Positions 1 to 7,784 of a stretch of DNA of 64,000 nucleotides are shown in pieces. The position numbers and the translations under genes are program-made. Under the pieces are notes generated by a model, which saw only the letters and a program-made list of their open reading frames with translations, ran no database searches and was not told where the DNA came from. The stretch is from CADEDH01 sp039201605. Its GTDB lineage: Bacteria; Actinomycetota; Acidimicrobiia; Acidimicrobiales; SZUA-35. The stretch's first letter is position 1, and the number at the start of each line of letters is the position of its first letter. The stretch is from contig JBCCRO010000011.1 of the NCBI GenBank assembly GCA_039201605.1, forward strand, positions 1 through 64,000, in the 5' to 3' direction.

Positions 1-28
1 CCCCCCCCCCACCCCACCCGAGGAACGG

Positions 29-766
29 TCAGCTCATACCGCCGTCGACGACGAGCTCGGTGCCGGTGATGAAGGCGGCGTCGTCGGAGAGGAGGAAGGC
101 GGCGGCTGCCGCGATCTCCTCCGGCTCGCCGAACCGGCCGAGCGGCACCTGGGTGAGGATCTGCTCGGCGAAGCCCTCGATCTCCTCCTGGCTGAGGCCG
201 GTGCGGTCGAAGAAGCCGGTGCTCACCGGGCCGGGGCTGATGGCGTTGACCCGGATGGCGCGGGGAGCGAGCTCGGTGGCGAACACGTTCATGCCCGAGC
301 GCAGGGCGCCCTTGCTGGCGGAGTAGACGGCCGAGTTGGGCATGCCGATGTCGTTGACGATCGACGTGTTGAGCAGCACGGCGGCCCGGTCGGCCAGACG
401 GTCCTCGAGGGCGGCCAGTTGCACGAAGGGGCCGCGCACGTTGATGTTGAACTGCCGATCGAACTCGGTGGCCTCGATGGCGCCGGTGGGGGCGAAGGCC
501 CCGACCCCGGCGTTGAGGAACAGGGCGTCGACCCGCCCGCCCAGCTGCTCGTCAACGACCCGCTGCAGTTCGCCGGCGTCGGCGGTGGCGCTGTCGAAGG
601 CGACTGCCGTGATGCCCTCGTGCTTGTTGGCCTGCTCCAGGCGGTCGGGATCCTGGCCGGTGACGACCACCCGGCCGCCCTCATCGACGATGCGGATGGC
701 GGTGGCCAGCCCGATGCCGGAGGTGCCCCCGGTGATGACGGCGTGGCGATTGGTGAAGCGTTCCAT
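29..766 (-). CDS. SDR-family NAD(P)-dependent oxidoreductase
   Basis: Classical short-chain dehydrogenase/reductase of 245 aa, the normal length for the family. The cofactor motif TGGTSGIG is at residues 12-19, NAG at 85-87, and the catalytic Ser135, Tyr148 and Lys152 (YSASK) are all present. The C-terminus ends in the usual GxxLxVDGG. The ATG at 766 is chosen because a GAGGAA ribosome binding site precedes it; an in-frame upstream extension has no protein-like character. It is divergent from a TetR regulator, and three copies of one palindrome lie between them, so it is probably repressed by that regulator until a substrate or toxic carbonyl/alcohol appears. The substrate cannot be read from sequence. 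Confidence 0.93.
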   Translation of the reverse strand: MERFTNRHAVITGGTSGIGLATAIRIVDEGGRVVVTGQDPDRLEQANKHEGITAVAFDSATADAGELQRVVDEQLGGRVDALFLNAGVGAFAPTGAIEATEFDRQFNINVRGPFVQLAALEDRLADRAAVLLNTSIVNDIGMPNSAVYSASKGALRSGMNVFATELAPRAIRVNAISPGPVSTGFFDRTGLSQEEIEGFAEQILTQVPLGRFGEPEEIAAAAAFLLSDDAAFITGTELVVDGGMS

Positions 767-782
767 GGTGCGTTCCTCGAGA

Positions 783-895
783 TTTGGGAGTGATCGTTTC
801 CTAACGATGGATCGACGGTACACCATAAAAGGGAATGATCGTTCCCAAACTTCTGTGACTCTCGTCTCGGGTATTTGGGATCGATCGTTTCCAAA
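783..895. promoter_or_regulatory. Array of three palindromic operators between SDR and tetR
   Basis: Three copies of TTTGGGAnnGATCGTTTCCAAA-type sites lie at 783-804, 828-849 and 874-895. The middle copy is nearly perfect (GGGAAtGATCgTTCCC). The GATC centres are 45 and 46 bp apart, so the copies are spaced by about four helical turns. The rightmost copy sits just upstream of the tetR -10 box (902-907); the leftmost is 17 bp upstream of the SDR start. Binding by the adjacent TetR protein is inferred from position and symmetry. Confidence 0.8.
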
Positions 896-901
896 TTCGT
901 C

Positions 902-907
902 TAGGCT
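902..907 (+). promoter_or_regulatory. Putative -10 box (TAGGCT) of tetR, leaderless transcript
   Basis: TAGGCT lies 6 nt before the ATG at 914 and no Shine-Dalgarno sequence is present. This predicts transcription starting at or next to the start codon. Confidence 0.5.
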
Positions 908-913
908 GGTCGT

Positions 914-1495
914 ATGGCCCGACCACGCGAGTTCGACGAGGCGCAGGTCATCGACCGCGCCCGCAACGCGTTCTGGAGCAACGGGGTGGCGGCCACGTCG
1001 ATCTCCGCCCTCAGCAAGGCCACCGGCCTGTCGGTGGGCAGTATCTACAAGGCCTTCGCCAGCAAGGACAAGCTGTGCTCGCTCACCCTGGAGGACTACC
1101 TCCTCAGCGGCCAGGCCGACCTGCGGGCCACGGTGGCCGAAGCCGAGACGCCGTGGGCCGGCATCCGCACCTGGCTCGATGCGATCGTCGATCGGGCCGC
1201 CGACTCCTCCCCGACCCGGGGTTGCTACGGGGTGGCGCTGGCCATCGAACGGGCCGCCGTCGACGATGACGTCCGGGCCCAGCTCGTGGCCCACGACGAC
1301 GAGCTGCGCCGAATCGTCACCGAGGCGGCGAACCACGCCATCGAGGCCGGCGAGCTGCAGGGTGACCCCGCCGGGGTCGCCCGACTGGTCTGCACCACGG
1401 TCAACGGCCTCCAGGTGGAGTCGCGTAAGGGCATCGAGCGGGCCGACGCCCAGCGCACCATCGACCTGATGCTCCTCGCGTTCGCCCCTCGCTGA
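914..1495 (+). CDS. TetR/AcrR family transcriptional regulator
   Basis: A 193-aa one-domain repressor. The N-terminal helix-turn-helix spans about residues 29-51 (ATSISALSKATGLSVGSIYK, ending in the YKAFASKDKL segment typical of TetR proteins). The C-terminal ligand-binding half has no recognisable ligand signature. The gene is divergent from the SDR gene and its own start is 18 bp downstream of an operator copy, which suggests autorepression together with control of the SDR. The start is fixed by the -10 box immediately before it. Confidence 0.93.
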   Translation: MARPREFDEAQVIDRARNAFWSNGVAATSISALSKATGLSVGSIYKAFASKDKLCSLTLEDYLLSGQADLRATVAEAETPWAGIRTWLDAIVDRAADSSPTRGCYGVALAIERAAVDDDVRAQLVAHDDELRRIVTEAANHAIEAGELQGDPAGVARLVCTTVNGLQVESRKGIERADAQRTIDLMLLAFAPR

Positions 1496-1569
1496 TCACG
1501 CCTGCGGCCGGTCGCCGAGCCACCGACGGAGCCCCGGGCCGGGCGAGCCCCGACACCGGGTGCTCGACC

Positions 1570-1575
1570 TAGGAT
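1570..1575 (+). promoter_or_regulatory. Putative -10 box (TAGGAT) of the sulfatase gene
   Basis: TAGGAT ends 6 nt before the ATG at 1582, with no ribosome binding site in between, so the mRNA is likely leaderless. Confidence 0.5.
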
Positions 1576-1581
1576 CGGCCG

Positions 1582-2997
1582 ATGAGCAGCGACGCACCCA
1601 CCTCGGCCCGCCCCAACGTGGTCCTCATCAACTGTGACGACCTCGGCTACGGCGACCTCGGCTGCTACGGCTCGGCCCGCAACCAGACCCCGGCCCTCGA
1701 TCGGCTGGCGGCCGAGGGCCTCCGGTTCACGTCGTTCTACACCGCCTCGCCACTGTGCTCCCCGGCCCGGGGTGCCCTCCTCACCGGTTGCTACCCACCC
1801 CGGATCGGGTTCGGCTCCTTCGAGGGTCTGCCCGTGCTTTTCCCGGGCATGGGCGTCGGGCTGCCGCCCACCGAGATCAGCCTGGCCCGGGTGCTGTCCC
1901 ACGCCGGATACGCCACCCAGGCCATCGGCAAGTGGCACTGCGGCGACCAGCCCCATTTCCTGCCCAACAATCACGGCTTCGACCACTACCTCGGGCTCCC
2001 GTACTCCAACGACATGGGCCGCCAGGTCGATCGGCCCGACTTCCTGCCCGAGATGCCGCCCCTGCCCCTGTTGCTCGACGGCTACGTCGTCGAGCAACAG
2101 CCGGACCAGGCCTCGCTCACCGATCGCTACGTCCGGGCCGCCCTCGACTTCATCCGGTCCTCCGAGGGTCGCCCGTTCTTCCTCTACCTGGCCCACCTCT
2201 ACGTGCACCTGCCGATCTATGTGCGCGAGCGGTTCGCCGAGGCGTCGACCAACGGTGCCTACGGGGCGGCGGTGGCTTCGATCGACTGGGCCACCGAGGT
2301 GCTCCTGGCCGAGCTCGACGCCCGGGGGCTCACCGACAACACGATCGTGATCTTCACCAGCGACAACGGCTCCCTCGGTGACAACCCACCGCCGTACGGG
2401 TCCAGCGAGCCGCTCGGGGGTAGCAACAATCCGCTGCGGGGCACCAAGGGTCAGACCTGGGAAGGCGGCCAACGGGTGCCCGGCATCGTGCGCTGGCCGG
2501 CCCGGGTACCCGCCGGGGGTACCTCGGACGCCCTGGTGACCACCATGGATCTGTACCCGACACTGGCCGCCGTCTGCGGCGCCGACATGCCCGACGATCG
2601 GATCATCGACGGTCATGACATCCAGGAGGTGTGGTACGGCGAGGCCTCGTCGCCCCGGGACACCTTCCTCTACTACTGGATGAACGACCTCGAAGCGGTG
2701 CGCGACCGGCGGTGGAAGCTCCATTTCTCCAAGCGGGGCCAGGCCCTCCGGGCGCTGTTCGACCTCCACCACGACGTGGGCGAGACCACCGATGTCAGCG
2801 TCGAGCACCCCGACGTGGTGGCCCGGCTGGAGGCGGTGGCCGAGGAGGCCCGACGCACCCTCGGCGACGACCGGCTGGACCGGGAGGGGAGCGAGGTGCG
2901 GCCGATCGGTCGGGTGGTCAACCCCGTCCCGCTGACGACCTACGACCCCGACCACCCCTACGTCATCGCCGAGTACGACCTGCCCGACCGGGGCTGA
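1582..2997 (+). CDS. Sulfatase (arylsulfatase type, formylglycine-dependent)
   Basis: A 471-aa type I sulfatase hydrolysing sulfate esters. The formylglycine consensus C-S-P-A-R occurs at residues 59-63, with Cys59 the residue converted to formylglycine. Metal ligands are visible as the N-terminal Asp pair (NCDDLGYGD, Asp19/Asp20) and the later SDNG (Asp261, Asn262). The lysine in AIGKWHCG matches the conserved GKWHLG-type motif. No signal peptide is evident at the N-terminus, so the enzyme may be cytoplasmic, or the start could be misjudged. No formylglycine-generating enzyme is in the window. The substrate (arylsulfate, glycan sulfate or steroid sulfate) is unknown. It converges on the MFS gene. 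Confidence 0.93.
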   Translation: MSSDAPTSARPNVVLINCDDLGYGDLGCYGSARNQTPALDRLAAEGLRFTSFYTASPLCSPARGALLTGCYPPRIGFGSFEGLPVLFPGMGVGLPPTEISLARVLSHAGYATQAIGKWHCGDQPHFLPNNHGFDHYLGLPYSNDMGRQVDRPDFLPEMPPLPLLLDGYVVEQQPDQASLTDRYVRAALDFIRSSEGRPFFLYLAHLYVHLPIYVRERFAEASTNGAYGAAVASIDWATEVLLAELDARGLTDNTIVIFTSDNGSLGDNPPPYGSSEPLGGSNNPLRGTKGQTWEGGQRVPGIVRWPARVPAGGTSDALVTTMDLYPTLAAVCGADMPDDRIIDGHDIQEVWYGEASSPRDTFLYYWMNDLEAVRDRRWKLHFSKRGQALRALFDLHHDVGETTDVSVEHPDVVARLEAVAEEARRTLGDDRLDREGSEVRPIGRVVNPVPLTTYDPDHPYVIAEYDLPDRG

Positions 2998-3002
2998 GCG
3001 GG

Positions 3003-3024
3003 CGCCGGCCTGGCCGGGCCGGCG
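3003..3024. terminator. GC hairpin between convergent sulfatase and MFS genes
   Basis: CGCCGGCC (3003-3010) pairs perfectly with GGCCGGCG (3017-3024) around a 6-nt loop. It lies in the 27-bp gap between two convergent genes. There is no U tract, so termination is inferred from position. Confidence 0.45.
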
Positions 3025-4458
3025 TCAGTCGCCGTGCTCGTGGCGGTGGTGGGCGTCGGCGGTGTGACGATGTCGGTGGCGCACCGCCTCGTGGGCGTGC
3101 TCGTGCTGGTGGGCGCCGACGAAGGGCGGCATGTGCTCGTGGTGGTGGTGCCCGTCGGTGCGACCGTCGGCCAGGTGCACATGGGTGTGGGTGTGGGTCT
3201 GGGACGGATGCTGGTGATCGTGTTCATGGTCGAGCTGGACCCTGCCCCGGGCGAGGGCGGCATAGGCCACCAGCACGACGGCGAGGAGGGTCACCGCCAG
3301 CCCGGCGGCCACCGACAACCCGCGACCGAGCTCGGCCCCGCCGACAGCCGCCAACCCGAGGAGGGCACCGCCGTAGACGAGGCGGCCCCCCAGGCTCAAC
3401 AGCGACAGGAACGTGGCCCGACGCTCCTGCTCGACGTGGCCGCCGACCACCGCCGGTACCAGCACGCTGGCCGTTGCTCCGTGCACGCCCCGCAGGGCCA
3501 GGAAGGGGAGCAGCGCCAGCGACGTGAAGGCCGTCATCGACAACAGGATCCCGACGGGCACCACGGCGGCGCCGAGCAGGGTGGCGGCCAGGCCCAGACG
3601 GCGGGCCAGCGGCGGCACCGCCGGTGCGACGAGGGCCCCGATCACGGCCACGGCGGCCGCCGTTGCGCCGGTGGCGAGCGCCGCCCGCCGGGGGTCGCTC
3701 AGGGCGGCCCCGAGCACGTCGGCCAGATAGGGGCCGGTCAGCTCGCTCGCCAGGTGGACGGTCACCACCTGGGCCACCACGTACAGGCCGATCCAGGTGA
3801 GCGGTCGGCGACCGAGATGGCGGACGACGGCCACCAGATCACGACCGGGCGACGGTCGCTGCGCCGAGACGCCGATGCCTTCGGCCCGGGGCGGCTCGAC
3901 CAGGCGGCCCGACACGACGAGCTGGACGGCGGCCGCCGCCAACGACAGGACGAACGGCAGGCGCAGATCGGCCAGTCCCACCGCGCCACCGATCAAGGCC
4001 GTGGCCGCCGTCATCAGCAGGAGCCCTCGCCGGGCCTCCGCCTCACGCTCCTCGAACTCCTCGGCCCGCCCCAACGCCTCGAGGGTGTCGAAGTGGAGGG
4101 TGACGTCGGTGCCGGAGAGGCAGGCATAGCCGGCGGCCAGCAGGATCTGGGCCACCACCACGCCGCTGAGGCCGACCGTGCTCGGGGCCACCACGAACAA
4201 CAGGTGGGCGCCGAGCCAACACACGGCGACCAGTCGGAGGGTCAACACACGGCCCAGTCGGTCGCTCAGCCACCCCGAAGGGACTTCGCATACCACCACG
4301 GCGGCGTAATAGACGGCCTGGACCCGCAGCGCCGTCGCCAGGCCGAACTGCTCCACCAGGAAGAGGAACGCCGTCGGCATCCAGAAGAGGGCGCCCGCCA
4401 CCACCTGATGACGTCGGTACCACCCGAGGGAACCGGTCAGTGCTTCACCGGAGCTCAT
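3025..4458 (-). CDS. MFS transporter with a His-rich C-terminal tail
   Basis: A 477-aa protein. Residues 1 to about 400 form a polytopic MFS-type carrier (hydrophobic helices throughout, with the SDRLGR loop matching the MFS motif between TM2 and TM3). The last ~75 residues are an extreme histidine-rich tail with about 24 His, in runs such as HTHTHTHVH and GHHHHEH. His-rich loops and tails are typical of Zn/Ni/Co transporters and metallochaperones, so a metal-export or metal-sensing role is possible, but the MFS core itself is closest to general drug/metabolite exporters. Neighbours are a sulfatase (convergent) and an envelope-glycan gene. The start ATG at 4458 directly begins the first amphipathic segment. 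Confidence 0.85.
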   Translation of the reverse strand: MSSGEALTGSLGWYRRHQVVAGALFWMPTAFLFLVEQFGLATALRVQAVYYAAVVVCEVPSGWLSDRLGRVLTLRLVAVCWLGAHLLFVVAPSTVGLSGVVVAQILLAAGYACLSGTDVTLHFDTLEALGRAEEFEEREAEARRGLLLMTAATALIGGAVGLADLRLPFVLSLAAAAVQLVVSGRLVEPPRAEGIGVSAQRPSPGRDLVAVVRHLGRRPLTWIGLYVVAQVVTVHLASELTGPYLADVLGAALSDPRRAALATGATAAAVAVIGALVAPAVPPLARRLGLAATLLGAAVVPVGILLSMTAFTSLALLPFLALRGVHGATASVLVPAVVGGHVEQERRATFLSLLSLGGRLVYGGALLGLAAVGGAELGRGLSVAAGLAVTLLAVVLVAYAALARGRVQLDHEHDHQHPSQTHTHTHVHLADGRTDGHHHHEHMPPFVGAHQHEHAHEAVRHRHRHTADAHHRHEHGD

Positions 4459-4533
4459 CCGACCATCATCGCGTATCGCCGCCGTCGTCGGCAGTGCAAC
4501 GGCTACCGGTCGAACCGTGACCGGTTGATCGGG

Positions 4534-6162
4534 TCAGGAGGCGGTGTTGAGCTCGCGGTAGATGGCGGGCACCACCTTGCGGAGGTACGGGCCGAGCTTG
4601 ATGAAGCTGTCACCCGTGGTGCGGAAGTGGTAGCTGATCGGCACCTCGACGTGGCGGTAGCCCTTGGCCAGCAGATCGAGGGTGAGCACCTGGGCGTAGT
4701 TGAAGTCGTGGATGATCTCGGCCCCGTCGGCGGCGGCGGGCGAGAGGGCCCGGTAGCCGGTCTGACCGTCGGAGATCCGACGGCGGGCCACTACCGACAG
4801 CGCCCGGGTGAGGACGAGGTTGCCGATCCGGCGATGGGGGCGCATGTGCTCGATGTGGCCGAGGAAGCGGCTGCCGGTCACGTAATCGGCCTGTCCGTCG
4901 AGGATCGGCTCGACCATGGCTTCCAGCTCCTCGGGCGGGTATTCGCCGTCGGCGTCGCAGAACACGACGGCAGCCGCCCCCCGCTGGACCCCTTCGGCCA
5001 GCCCGACCCGGACGGCGGCGCCCAGGCCCTGGTTCACCCCGAGCTCGATCACCTCGGCCCCGGCCTCGGTGGCCCGGGCCACGGTCTCGTCGGCCGAGCC
5101 GTCATCGATCACCAGCACCTCGACCCGGCGCCCGGCCACGGTGTCGGGCGTGCGACGGATGCAGGCTGCGACCGCCGCCTCCTCGTTGTAGGCGGGCATG
5201 AACAGCACCACCGGCGCGTCCTCGGCCACCGGCTGGGCCTCGGGGCTGGGACCGGCCTGGGCCAGTCGAAGGCGGCCGACGAACGACGGGGTGGGCACGA
5301 ACACGCCGACGGCGCCGGCGATGATCGAGTAGACGGTCTTGAGGGCGTGGGCGCCGAGGGCGGCCACCAGCGCCAGCTCCGGGTCGTGGCCGAGAGCGAC
5401 GTAGGCGGCGACGCCGGCCGCCTCGTAGGTGCCGAGACCGCCGGGGGCGACGGCGATCACCTGGGCCGCCACCGACACGGTGGTGACCACCAGTGCCTCG
5501 CTGAACGTGAGGTCGATCCCGGCCCAGCCGGCGACCTGCCACACCAGAATGGCCTCGGCCCCCCAGGCGATGATCGAGGCCCCGATGGCCACGGCGCCGG
5601 GCATGCGGACGTCGTCGAGGCGGGCGGCCACCTTCCTCAGCCACCACCAGCCGGCGACGGCCACGCCGCCGAAGACGACGGCGGCGGCCACGATGCCCCA
5701 GCCGACGACGCCGAGGTAGACGGTGGGGGCGGCGACCAGGCCGATGCCGACCACGGCCACGAGATCGAGCGCCCGCAGTGTCACGGTGGAGGCGGCCGCC
5801 GCCTCGAAGCCGATCTTGGTGCGGCGCACCGCGCTCAGCACCCGCAACGGCTCGCCCATGCGGAAGGGGAGCACGTGGTTGGCGCCGAGGGCGACATGGA
5901 TACCGGCCAGCGACTGGCCGAAAGACAGGCTGGGCAGGACCTGGCGCCAGGCGACGGCCCGGAGCAGGAAGGCGACGCCGAAGGCGGCCAGGGCCAGGAC
6001 CACCCCACCGGGGCGATCGGCGGCCTGTCCGAGGGCTTCGCCGAAGGCCTCGCCGTCGACCGCCCGGATCATGACCACCAGGGCGATCACGCCGAGCAGG
6101 CCACCGACCCACAACAGCGAGCCGGTGGAGAGTCGACGTCGTACCTTGGCCAGAAGATTCAC
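4534..6162 (-). CDS. Fusion: lysylphosphatidylglycerol-synthase TM-like domain plus GT2 glycosyltransferase
   Basis: A 542-aa two-domain membrane protein. Residues about 15-300 are a multi-TM domain of the UPF0104/LPG-synthase transmembrane (AglD/flippase-like) family, with the characteristic GGLGTYE at 241-247. Residues about 315-542 are a family 2 glycosyltransferase of the dolichyl/polyprenyl-phosphate sugar synthase type: PAYNEE at 323-328, DDGS at 353-356, DADGEY at 403-408, and a late FKLGPYLRK-like amphipathic end. It probably transfers a sugar to a polyprenyl phosphate and may help present the lipid-sugar across the membrane. The two domains usually occur as separate genes. The start is GTG at 6162, 7 nt after a TAGAGT -10 box. 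It is divergent from a GT-C-like gene. Confidence 0.88.
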   Translation of the reverse strand: MNLLAKVRRRLSTGSLLWVGGLLGVIALVVMIRAVDGEAFGEALGQAADRPGGVVLALAAFGVAFLLRAVAWRQVLPSLSFGQSLAGIHVALGANHVLPFRMGEPLRVLSAVRRTKIGFEAAAASTVTLRALDLVAVVGIGLVAAPTVYLGVVGWGIVAAAVVFGGVAVAGWWWLRKVAARLDDVRMPGAVAIGASIIAWGAEAILVWQVAGWAGIDLTFSEALVVTTVSVAAQVIAVAPGGLGTYEAAGVAAYVALGHDPELALVAALGAHALKTVYSIIAGAVGVFVPTPSFVGRLRLAQAGPSPEAQPVAEDAPVVLFMPAYNEEAAVAACIRRTPDTVAGRRVEVLVIDDGSADETVARATEAGAEVIELGVNQGLGAAVRVGLAEGVQRGAAAVVFCDADGEYPPEELEAMVEPILDGQADYVTGSRFLGHIEHMRPHRRIGNLVLTRALSVVARRRISDGQTGYRALSPAAADGAEIIHDFNYAQVLTLDLLAKGYRHVEVPISYHFRTTGDSFIKLGPYLRKVVPAIYRELNTAS

Positions 6163-6169
6163 GCCGAAG

Positions 6170-6175
6170 ACTCTA
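6170..6175 (-). promoter_or_regulatory. Putative -10 box (TAGAGT) of the GT2 fusion gene
   Basis: Reading the minus strand, TAGAGT ends 7 nt before the GTG start at 6162, which suggests a leaderless transcript. A DtxR-like box lies immediately upstream (6181-6194), between the expected -10 and -35. Confidence 0.45.
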
Positions 6176-6180
6176 GATCG

Positions 6181-6194
6181 TTAGGTGTCCCTTA
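6181..6194. promoter_or_regulatory. DtxR-like box TTAGG-TGTC-CCTTA
   Basis: Matches the TTAGGTnnnCCTWA core of the DtxR/IdeR consensus (TTAGGTTAGCCTAA). It sits in the 89-bp divergent promoter region between the GT2 fusion and the GT-C-like gene. Two further copies occur in the window (8794 and 14130). A DtxR-family gene is at 14421. Confidence 0.5.
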
Positions 6195-6236
6195 CCAAGG
6201 GTGTCATCCGACGAGCCATTAGCTGCAACGCAACGG

Positions 6237-6242
6237 TAGGAT
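6237..6242 (+). promoter_or_regulatory. Putative -10 box (TAGGAT) of the GT-C-like gene
   Basis: TAGGAT lies 9 nt before the ATG at 6252, without a ribosome binding site. Confidence 0.45.
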
Positions 6243-6251
6243 CGTGGCCCG

Positions 6252-7784
6252 ATGGAGACAGGACAGGACCGACGTGTGGCCCTGGCCATGGCCGTGGTGG
6301 CCCTCCTGGCCTTTCTCGCCGCCGTGGCCGGGATCGATGCCCGAGCGACCTACGGGGCTCGGGTGACCGCCGATGAGCCCCAATACCTGATCACGGCGAT
6401 CAGCCTGGGCGAGGATTTCAGCCTCGACATCAGTGACGAGTTGGACGAGGAGCGGTTCCTGCCGTTCCACGAGATCCGCCTCAACCAGCAGACGATCGAT
6501 CTCGACGACGACGGCCGCCGGGTCAGCCCGCACGACCCCCTGCTGCCCCTGCTGTTGGCGCTGCCGATGGCCGCTGGTGGCTGGGTGGCGGCCAAGTTGT
6601 TCCTCTCGGTCTGCGCCGCCGCCGTCGCCGCCCTCACCCTCCGGTTGGCCGTCACCCGCCTCGGGGCACCGTTGGTACCGGCGACGCTGGTCGTGATCGG
6701 GTTCGCGGCGTCGCCCCCGCTCAGCGTCTACGGGGTGCAGGTCTATCCGGCCATGCCGGCCGCCCTGCTCGTCCTCGTCGGCACCCTGGCCGTCACCCGC
6801 ACCCCGCGCCCCGACGGTGCGGGTCGCCTCGATCCGGCCGCCGTCGCCCTCTTCGTGGCCGTGGTGGGGCTGCCGTGGCTGTCGGTGAAGTACGTGCCGG
6901 TGGCGGCGATGCTGGCGGCCGCCGGCCTGTGGGGTCAGTGGCGGCGCGATCGTCGACTGCCGATCCGCACCATCGCCGCCTACGCCGCGGCCGGGATCGT
7001 CTACCTCGTGCTTCACCGCTGGTGGTACGGCGGGTGGACCGTCTACGCCACCGGCGACCACTTCGTCGACGGCGAGTTCCTCGTCGTCGGCTACCGGCCG
7101 AACTACCCGGGTCGGAGCATCCGCCTGATCGGGCTCCTGGTCGACAAGGAGTTCGGCATCGCCACCTGGAACCCCGCCTTCCTCGCCCTGCCACCGGCCC
7201 TGGCCTGGTTCGTCCGCCCCAGGAACGCCTCTCGCCTCGTCGTCCTGGCCGCGATCGGTGCCGGGTACTTCGTCGCCACCTGGATCGCCTTCACCATGCA
7301 GGGTTGGTGGTGGCCGGGTCGCCAGATCGTGCCGATCCTGCCCCTGGGGGTGGCCGTCATCGCCGCCGCCGTCGGTCACCGTCGTCGGGCTCTGGTCGCC
7401 GTGCTGGTCGGCTGCGCGCTGGGGATCGTCTCGTGGCTGATCCTGGCCTGGGAGGCCTCGACCGACCGCCTCACCCTGATCGTCGACTTCCGCGACACCA
7501 GCAACCTCTGGTACCAGCTGTGGAGCCGAGTGCTACCCGACCATCAGCGGATGGACACCTCCGACGTCGTCCTCACCGTGGTGTGGTCGCTGATCGTCAT
7601 CGCCTCGATCGTCGTGGCCTACCGACGGTCGGGACCGGCCGTCGACGCACCGGTCCAGGGCGAGCGGGTCGAGGACGGCGGAGAGCCCGACGGGCCCGGC
7701 GGACCCGAGCGGGGCGAGGGGTTGGCTCAGTCGCCGACGACGACGGTGTCGGACGACGCCGAGGACGCCGCCGTCGCCACCTGA
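6252..7784 (+). CDS. Polytopic membrane protein, GT-C glycosyltransferase-like
   Basis: A 510-aa integral membrane protein with about ten hydrophobic segments. The first TM helix (residues 9-30) is followed by an extracytoplasmic loop with TADEPQYL (Asp41-Glu42). An acidic pair in the first loop is the hallmark of GT-C enzymes (PMT/ArnT-like), which use polyprenyl-phosphate sugars. The hydrophilic C-terminal ~40 residues are Asp/Gly-rich. The gene is divergent from the flippase/GT2 fusion that could make the lipid-linked sugar donor, and its last 58 bp overlap the convergent epimerase gene. Family assignment rests on topology and the DE motif, so other large membrane proteins cannot be excluded. 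Confidence 0.72.
   Translation: METGQDRRVALAMAVVALLAFLAAVAGIDARATYGARVTADEPQYLITAISLGEDFSLDISDELDEERFLPFHEIRLNQQTIDLDDDGRRVSPHDPLLPLLLALPMAAGGWVAAKLFLSVCAAAVAALTLRLAVTRLGAPLVPATLVVIGFAASPPLSVYGVQVYPAMPAALLVLVGTLAVTRTPRPDGAGRLDPAAVALFVAVVGLPWLSVKYVPVAAMLAAAGLWGQWRRDRRLPIRTIAAYAAAGIVYLVLHRWWYGGWTVYATGDHFVDGEFLVVGYRPNYPGRSIRLIGLLVDKEFGIATWNPAFLALPPALAWFVRPRNASRLVVLAAIGAGYFVATWIAFTMQGWWWPGRQIVPILPLGVAVIAAAVGHRRRALVAVLVGCALGIVSWLILAWEASTDRLTLIVDFRDTSNLWYQLWSRVLPDHQRMDTSDVVLTVVWSLIVIASIVVAYRRSGPAVDAPVQGERVEDGGEPDGPGGPERGEGLAQSPTTTVSDDAEDAAVAT

Noticed and set aside
1..28. C-rich tract at the window start
   Set aside because: Too short to assign. It may be the end of a neighbouring gene or a terminator region outside the window.
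3034..6222. Very long open frames antisense to real genes (for example 3034-6222 +, 14840-18028 -, 39977-43666 -, 49420-52869 -)
   Set aside because: They lie opposite genes with clear domains. Their products are Gly/Arg/Val/His-rich low-complexity sequence, as expected from the complement of GC-rich codons, and none has a recognisable motif.
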